Source: Channallabes apus
Taxonomy: Eukaryota > Chordata > Actinopteri > Siluriformes > Clariidae
DNA length: 64,000 nucleotides
NCBI GenBank assembly: GCA_030522415.1
Contig: CM060118.1
Span: 23,291,651 to 23,355,650 of the forward strand
Reading direction: 5' to 3'
Shown here one piece after another: positions 57,800 to 64,000 of this stretch; the stretch's first letter is position 1; every line of letters begins with the position of its first letter. The notes beneath the pieces are model-generated. The model saw nothing but the letters and a program-made list of their open reading frames with translations. It was not told the DNA's origin and made no database searches. A program made the translations under genes and the position numbers.

Positions 57800-58459
57800 C
57801 CTCCTGTCCTGTTTCATACATCATGTACAAGCTGAATTTTCAGGCAGACCCTGCATGAGTATGACCCTTACCATCAGAAAAAATATTGTCACCTACAATA
57901 TTTATAGAATAGCCAATGTCTCTCTTCCTACCTTTATGCGATCATCACTCTGCAACAGGGTAAATCTGGACTCATTAGACCGCATGACCTTTCTCCATAC
58001 TGTAGCTCCACGGTTTATTATTTATGCTCCCCAGCAAACTGAAGCATTTTTTCCAATTAGCCTCACTGATACAGTATGTGGTTTTCTTAAGCCTACACAG
58101 CTGTTTCATAGCAATTCCTTGTTCTCTTCACAATATGCTTGTAACATTGATCTTATTTTTACTTAACATAACATTAAACATAGCCAGGAGATTTAGATAT
58201 CACCATTATAATGTATCATCAAACATTTGAATCTCTTACCGTACTTATTCACAACTTTTTTCCGGCCACATTTACTTGCCATGACCACAGGAGATGTGTT
58301 CTGACATGATTTTATAAGAAATGAGAATAGTTAGGGTTAAATTAGTTGTTGCCAGCTGAACCATATTAATCACTTAAGTAATTCTCCAATGAAAGGCTCT
58401 TCTCTATTTCCATAGTTACTGTAAATCCAGATGGCGACTTTTTTGGCCAGGCAGTGTAT
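57800..58459 (-). mobile_element. Tc1-like transposon relic
   Basis: The right end AAATCCAGATGGCGAC...TTTTTTGGCCAGGCAGTGTA is a recognisable fish Tc1 terminal repeat. Inside, on the minus strand, the sequence just before the first catalytic Asp and the MxSDESRF-like box can be traced (reverse of TCTGGACTCATTAGACCGCA at about 57966). The remaining transposase is missing or scrambled. TACTGTA (57998) and TACAGTA (58070) interrupt what in this family is normally continuous text. Confidence 0.6.
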
Positions 58460-58584
58460 TACCTAAATACATGCTCTCTCTATTACATTGAGATTTTGGC
58501 CAAAATCTGTGTTTGGTTTTGTTTCCTTTGGTAGAGGCTCTTGTTTTGTTTGTTCTTGCCTCTTTGACATTATCACTCACTCAT

Positions 58585-58745
58585 TTTCTATATCATACAG
58601 TAGGGTCATGCAAGGTCTGGAATATCCAGAGGAAACGCACCTAACACAGGAGAACAGGTACATAAACCCGAGGAGGGAATTGAACCCTTGTCCCTGGAAG
58701 TGTGAGGCTACAGTGCCACTAACCACTACACCACTGTGCTGCCTC
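58585..58745 (-). repeat. decayed copy of the box A/B tRNA SINE
   Basis: It matches the SINE at 61747-62117 in order: CTCATTTTCTATA, AACACAGGAGAACAGGTACA, GGGAATTGAACCCTTGTCCC and ACTAACCACTACACCACTGT. The middle is shortened. TACAGTA occurs at 58596. Confidence 0.65.
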
Positions 58746-61057
58746 GCTTTCTAATTCAATATTATTTGTGCGGATTTAAGCAGATTTTTAAAAATCATGA
58801 TATCCATAATGAGAACTCAAAAGGGAGCCTTTTAGGTAAGAATGAACAACGTGACTCCATATACTTACACCACTTTCACAGCTGTGAACTATAAAATTAA
58901 ACAGTACTGAGAATTTGCATTATGTGCATCTTGCTATACTAATGTATATGAGGAATTCCCCAAAATGGATTCTTTGGAAAAAATTTAAAGCATAGGTTAA
59001 TTACTGCCTTATTGGACAGCTACAAGTTTAAGAATTATAAACCCATGAGTGAAAGTTTTCTCACTTCATCTCAATTTTCCACAGCATTCCTTACTGTGGA
59101 AATCAACATGTCCTTGGTATAGACAGTAAAGCACAGGGAATAATAAAAGCACAATAAATACTGTAGTAAGCACAGGGAATGTGATCTTGCTGTTGCTGAA
59201 ACATATCTGTTAAATTAAGTTAATAAGTAAGTAAGTAAGTTACTTAGTTAGCTAGCTTTCCCTTAAATATTGTTCCACTGCAACAAGAATTTTAGCAAAA
59301 TGAGTAGAACCCCATCTATTCTTATAATCAGCCATTTAAAGCCAGATACCAAGGCACACTAAATGTTTTATCTAAATCAGCTGAATTCTGTGGACCACAT
59401 TCCATTTGTAAACAAGAAAGTTAGCCAATTAAGCCAACTCATTCCTTATGTACAATCAAATACAATGTCTTTCAATTTGCTCTTTCTTCTAGCAATAAAC
59501 CATGATGAGTATATTTTAGACAGGATGTTACTTGCTCCTAGTATACAGTACAGACACTGCTAGACACCTGCATTATAAGGAACAAAAAAAAAAAAAAATC
59601 ATACCTTACATCTAAATAGTAGTTTCAAGTATCCAAACTGTAATACACTTTCTGTGCTTCTATGGTCTCTTTAATCTTGCTAACTTTTAATCCTTTTTTT
59701 GACAGCTTTATACTGTATTTTAAAATGACTCAACCAGAGCTGTTTAGGAAAAGTCAAGCAAAATTATTGTTTTTTTTTCTCACTGACACGTTTTTATACA
59801 CTTGCATAAATAGTGGCTTGAAAATTCACATAACAGTTCTTCTAAGTGTTGATTCTATTTGCATGTGCATCTAAATTTATTTAATATACAATAGTTCGAG
59901 TGAGATTCTTTAATATAAGCAGTCACAATCTTTCCTATAGCATGACATTGTAGATGAGAAAGATTAACATAAATTAAATGGCTGAATAAACTAGAAGCAC
60001 CACCACTTGCGAAGCCATGCTTTGGCAAAATATATATGCAAATACATGTGAAAAGGTGTTGTACCAGAGTGAGTGAGAATCAAAAGAATGTGATAATTTG
60101 TGAAATAACAGTCCAGATTTAACTTAAGTGGCAGCACTATATGATAATATCTGTTGGCGCAACTCTAATAGCGTTACTCCATTATCTGCTGCTGGGCTCA
60201 CATTTGAATTGAAAGCTGAATGGAGTGGGATATTGCCACTGAAATAAAGATTAATGGCGCTGTCAAAAAGTGTCAGCCCTGTGCATACACACACTCACAC
60301 TGACTGTGACCTGGAATGCCACCCCACACTCCAGCCTCATGAGTACTGTAAAAATCACAATATACTGTACACTGATGCCGATACATACTGTAAAGGATGT
60401 ACTACATACTGTAACGTGCTGCTGGAATTATAAATAAAGCTGCAGAGTCAGTTACTCATCTAAACGAATTAGTAAAAATTAGTAGCCTTTATTTGCTTAC
60501 GTCCCAGTCAACTACTATACATCAGTCTTCATTGTCTACATGGTTTAAAGTTTTAATGTTTGACAGTGTTCAGTGCAGTTTGAGTTCATTCTGAATTAAG
60601 CGTCATTCCAAGAGGTAATAAATAAAGTCTTCTTTCTCAACGTGCCTCTAGCCGGAGCTGCATGTCACACAGGATTTACGTTTACAGTACACCAGTCCCC
60701 TGCCCCAGTTTCTACAGGCCAACTCTGATTCATTACTTGGTGAAAAAGTACACCACTGGGCACCTAATTCCCGTCTGCTGAGTATTTTAGAGTGCATCAT
60801 CACCTCTTCCTGCTATCTGCCCAGCACCAAGGCTCTGCTGACCACAGCTAATGTAGCCTTTTCTGACTGGCTCTACAGTTCGTGCCATAAGAGTCCATTT
60901 TAATAGTTTATAAGAATATCATTTTAACAGCGCTTTGCATTATGTAACATAACCCCTGGCTTACACAGACTTTACAGTAATCAAATGCACAGCAAGTAGC
61001 ACACAGTGTATTAAGATGTTAATTATGATGAATAAACATTTGTCATATTAATCTGAC
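58746..61057. other. zmat4 intron, no exon
   Basis: Intronic, AT-rich. A (TAAG)n patch lies at about 59221-59240 and an A run at 59584-59598. TACAGTA or TACTGTA is frequent, about nine cases, including a cluster at 60344, 60363, 60386 and 60407. Confidence 0.55.
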
Positions 61058-61217
61058 CTGTGGGGGTAGGTAAGCTGGGCTGCTCTCCCAGAACAAGGCG
61101 TACTCTCTTAGCATGTGTTTTACCCTGGTAGTGTGACTGAGCCACAATGGCAGATGTGAAGAACATATTGCAGAGCGTGCAGCATTTGTTCCTGTCCACC
61201 TCATTCTCGGCACTGTC
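61058..61217 (-). CDS. zmat4: zmat4 exon, second matrin-type zinc finger
   Basis: On the minus strand the acceptor (CTCTCCTCCTACAG) opens at 61217 in phase 0, and the donor CACAG/GTCAGAT closes at 61058 in phase 1 (160 bp). It reads [20 protein letters not shown], then [20 protein letters not shown] and a [13 protein letters not shown] linker. The motif [30 protein letters not shown] identifies ZMAT4 finger two, where acidic residues before VD-NKCC are also usual. The phase-1 end joins perfectly to the exon at 55353, making the linker Asp codon. Earlier exons (finger one and the start codon) must lie to the right of the window; I see none up to 64000. Confidence 0.95.
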
Positions 61218-61344
61218 CTGTAGGAGGAGAGACAAGAGCAGGTTTGACTGATAAGGGAGCACAAACATGTTGCTTAGAAACTTTGTGATTTAATACAAAA
61301 CAGAAAACTTTCTGTGGGATCATTAAAAAAGTGTATGTTGTCTT

Positions 61345-61365
61345 GGGGGGGGGGGGGGGGGGGGG
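61345..61365. repeat. poly-G run of 21
   Basis: An uninterrupted G homopolymer about 130 bp upstream (minus strand) of the zmat4 exon acceptor. Its length may be a sequencing artefact. Confidence 0.9.
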
Positions 61366-61713
61366 CATGAGATAAAGGTGAATCATGCCAAAATAAGCTG
61401 AAAATTTTACTTTAGACTTTATTTTCCACTGACTGTATTGTACACCCTTCATACTTGGGAAATAATAACAACATAACATAATAAGTATACAGTACACAGT
61501 GTCCCAAACATCTGGATCCATATTCAAAGAATACACAAGTCAGAAGCCACTGATCTGAGCGTTTGCTACAATTTATTTCTGTAAAATTTTAACCACCCTC
61601 TATTTAACCAGACCAAAGCTGTCTAAAATTTTTCTACTGCAGCATCTTCTGCCACAGTAAATAGGAACATATTTCCCCAGACTGCCACACACATGTACAA
61701 TTTATAAGGAGTA

Positions 61714-61746
61714 CACAATACAATACAATACAATACAACACAATAC
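61714..61746. repeat. (ACAAT)n microsatellite, left of SINE
   Basis: About six pentamer units directly abut the SINE tail. The same unit resumes at 62118-62147. Confidence 0.92.
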
Positions 61747-62117
61747 ATTCATTCATTTTCTATACCGCTTAATCCTGTGTTCAGGGTCGCGGGGGACCTG
61801 GAGCCTATCCCAGGAGACTTCGGGCACTAGGCGGGGTACACCCTGGACAGGGTGCCAATCCATCGCAGGGCACACACACATACACACACTCACACCCCCA
61901 ATCCCACACTATGGGCAATTTGGGAACGCCAATTAGCCTAACCTGCATATCTTTGGACTTTAGAGGAAACCGGAGTACCCGGAGGAAACCCACCAAGCAC
62001 GGTGAGAACATGCAAACTCCATGCACACAGAGACGGGAATCGAGCCTGGCCGGGGAATCGAACCCAGACCCCGGAGGTGCAAGGCGACAGTGCTAACCAC
62101 TACACCATCGCGCCGCC
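61747..62117 (-). mobile_element. tRNA-derived SINE, full length, copy 3
   Basis: Same family as 18251-18623 and 27097-27477, read on the minus strand: head GGCGGCGCGATGGTGTAGTG at 62117, box B GGTTCGATTCC near 62065, and a GAAT tail at 61757-61747. The flanking sequence on both sides is the same pentamer array. Confidence 0.94.
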
Positions 62118-62181
62118 CAATACAATACAATACAATACAATACAATACGATGGATGGATCGATGGATGGATAGATTGATGG
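62118..62181. repeat. (ACAAT)n then (GATG)n microsatellites
   Basis: Six pentamer units at 62118-62147 are followed by GATG-type tetramers to about 62181. Confidence 0.9.
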
Positions 62182-62229
62182 ATGTACTTTGACTCAATGC
62201 ATTTAGGAATGTCAACATGGCATGCTGAA

Positions 62230-63000
62230 GTTCAACTGAGCATCAGAAGACAGACGACTTAAGTTATTTTGAATGTGGCATGGTTGTTGGTACCAGATTG
62301 ATCTGACTATCTTTGAATCTGTTGATCTACAGGTAATTTATCGCAAATTCAACTTTAACATTTATTGGGAATAGTCAGTTACGATCACACAGTTACGAGT
62401 TACACACAGTTACGAGCTGATAAAAAGGCAACAGGAACTCTCACAGGATCACGTTACAACCAAGGTATGTTGAAGAGCATCTCTGAATGCCCAACACATT
62501 GAACATTGAAGCAGATGGGCTACAGCAGCAGAAGACCAAACCAGCTGCCACTCCAGCCAGCTAAGAACAGGGAACTGAGGCGGCATTTCAAATGAGTTCC
62601 TCAAAATTGGAGAACTGAATATAGTAAAAAACATTGCTTGAGTCTCAAAAACCATTCAGATGGGGCAGGATTGGATGTGGGAAGGATTTGATGTAAACAA
62701 CATTAAAGCCTGGATCCCTCCTGCCTTGTATTGAGGGTTCAAGCCCCTTAGCACCGACTGAGTCTCGTTTCAATGCCACAGTGTACCTTAGTGTTATTGT
62801 TAACCATGCCCATCTGTTAATGCCCAGAGGACCATGCACCATGTAAAAATTCTAAAAAAATCACCTAAAAATAATCCAATGTACTCAAACCTTCACACAG
62901 TCACCATATTTCAATTTAATAGAGCACCTTTAGGATGTGATGGAATGGAAGATTCATGTATTTATGTGTATATACAGTAGCTGCAAGAATTAAAGATGTC
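62230..63000 (+). mobile_element. Tc1-like transposase relic
   Basis: Decayed plus-strand element with GTTATTTTGAATGTGGCATGG (start of the transposase), GGATTTGATGTAAACAACAT, AAAGCCTGGATCCCTCCTGC, TTTCAATGCCACAGTGTACC and TAGAGCACCTTTAGGATGTG (the IEHLWDV Glu region) in the order expected for a fish Tc1-like element. The reverse-strand relic at 36788-36925 is from the same family. No frame survives. Confidence 0.55.
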
Positions 63001-64000
63001 TACATTTGCATACTTCTAAATTTAAATAAGCAAAAAGTATAAATCTGGCATTTTGGGTGATGTTGAAATGTAAATATTTATTCCACTGTGAAGACATTAA
63101 AAAACTAGTTTCTTATATAACTTTTTTTTCTCAGTTAAGTACGAAAAACATATAATGCGGCAAAAAAGTTATATCTGCTTTATGGCATTAAATTCACCAA
63201 AAAATCAAGGAATTGATTGAATGTGTAGTATAAAGTGTGGTGTAAAAACCCTCTTCAATGCAGCTAACACCTTCCTCACCTTAATCTTCCAACCTCCTAC
63301 TGTAATCTTCCTCACCTTAATTGTTTTCTTTGTAAAGATTTTTTTCATCCTAAACTTACAAAAAAAATCTAAATTGTACATTAATGAAAATATAAACAAT
63401 AACAAAGATTCTTCTATTCTAAAGAAGCATCTTATATTGTACAAATGCAGCGAAATTAAATATATGAAATATTCTTTGTGTTCTGCTTTCAGGGTCTGCC
63501 AGCACTACAACCATAAATCACTTAAAACTCTAAGGTAAGACACATTTTCAGACCATTGTCCCAATAGACAATAGAATCAAGCTCAGTGTATAAATCAAAT
63601 ACACAAAGTTGTTTATGTGAGACCTGCAGCAGGACTCAATTATCAAAAAGTAGCAGAAACCCAAACCCTACAGTATTAAACACTAGCTAAGTTTATTACT
63701 CACCACTGTTTTATGCATACACAAATACTCCAGTTTTACATTAAACTGTATGCACTTAAAATATACTGAATGCAATATTTTATTCATATTTTAAGTTTTG
63801 ACCAATATCAGACATGCTTTTAATGCACTTTTAACCCTTTGTTGATGCCCTCTTGATGGCTTAAGAACAATACCTTACTTATTTTACTTTACATTCCCTT
63901 ACCCTGTTCATCTTTGCAGTTGAACTACAGTACCACAACTGACCAGATATTACTTGGTTGACACCGACATAGTAAGGCCTACTACTGGGATTGATATGCT
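63001..64000. other. no gene seen, probable zmat4 intron
   Basis: AT-rich; the 105-residue ORF at 63221-63538 is low in complexity (K/N/I/F-rich) and is not called. Since the upstream zmat4 exons were not found, this is probably intron. TACTGTA or TACAGTA occurs at 63298, 63669 and 63926. Confidence 0.5.

Noticed and set aside
61201..61536. 111-residue ORF upstream of the zmat4 exon as an earlier exon
   Set aside because: The proline run comes from the poly-G tract, there is no zinc-finger pattern, and the exon acceptor at 61217 excludes it.
63221..63538. 105-residue ORF near the right edge
   Set aside because: Composition is that of translated AT-rich non-coding DNA; no motif.

Overview
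The window looks like nuclear DNA of a teleost fish. It is AT-rich, has large introns, and is crowded with Tc1/mariner transposons, L2-type and other LINEs, tRNA-derived SINEs and DIRS tyrosine-recombinase retrotransposons. The species cannot be fixed from the sequence; the Tc1 load would fit a catfish or another otophysan. No bacterial, viral or CRISPR-like gene set is present.

The only host gene I can name is zmat4 (zinc finger matrin-type 4), on the minus strand. Three consecutive coding exons lie at 61217-61058, 55353-55117 and 46090-about 45990. The splice sites are canonical and both junctions are phase 1, so the reading frame runs through all three. Each exon carries one matrin/U1-type C2H2 finger. 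The 5' exons lie beyond the right edge. The two introns (5.7 and 9.0 kb) hold Tc1 copies, SINEs and microsatellites. Two weaker host-gene candidates are an exon-like ORF at 17645-17858 (minus) and a cysteine-rich 96-residue ORF at 35789-36079 (minus).

Layout: 372-1990, a Tc1 element with one frameshift; 2.7-3.3 kb, a LINE fragment; 3.4-4.5 kb, SINE relics; 5.1-8.3 kb, an L2 LINE split by a 766-bp inverted-repeat element; 9.9-13.6 kb, DNA-transposon, SINE and LINE relics plus an L2 3' part; 13.6-22 kb, mostly unique DNA with a SINE inside a pentanucleotide repeat; 22.2-24.7 kb, two Tc1 elements; 27.1 kb, a SINE with a target duplication; 27.5-31.8 kb, DIRS copy 1 (minus); 31.8-33.3 kb, nested Tc1/L2 relics and an internally deleted Tc1; 36.9-41.4 kb, DIRS copy 2 (plus) with internal complementary region and rearranged recombinase; 42.4-43.3 kb, a deleted Tc1; 46-61.2 kb, zmat4 with a second copy of the first Tc1 family at 47.5-49.2 kb; 61.7-63 kb, a SINE in another pentanucleotide repeat and a Tc1 relic.

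The most interesting signal is not a gene. The 7-mers TACAGTA and TACTGTA occur about 90 times by eye, against about 8-13 expected. Where a sequence can be compared with its own homologue inside the window, the motif is an exact 5-bp insertion at a TA. Two lie in one TIR of the Tc1 at 42435-43284, and two lie in DIRS copy 2 relative to copy 1. That is the footprint expected when Tc1/Sleeping Beauty-type elements with CAG termini excise. The window therefore seems to hold a dense record of departed transposons.
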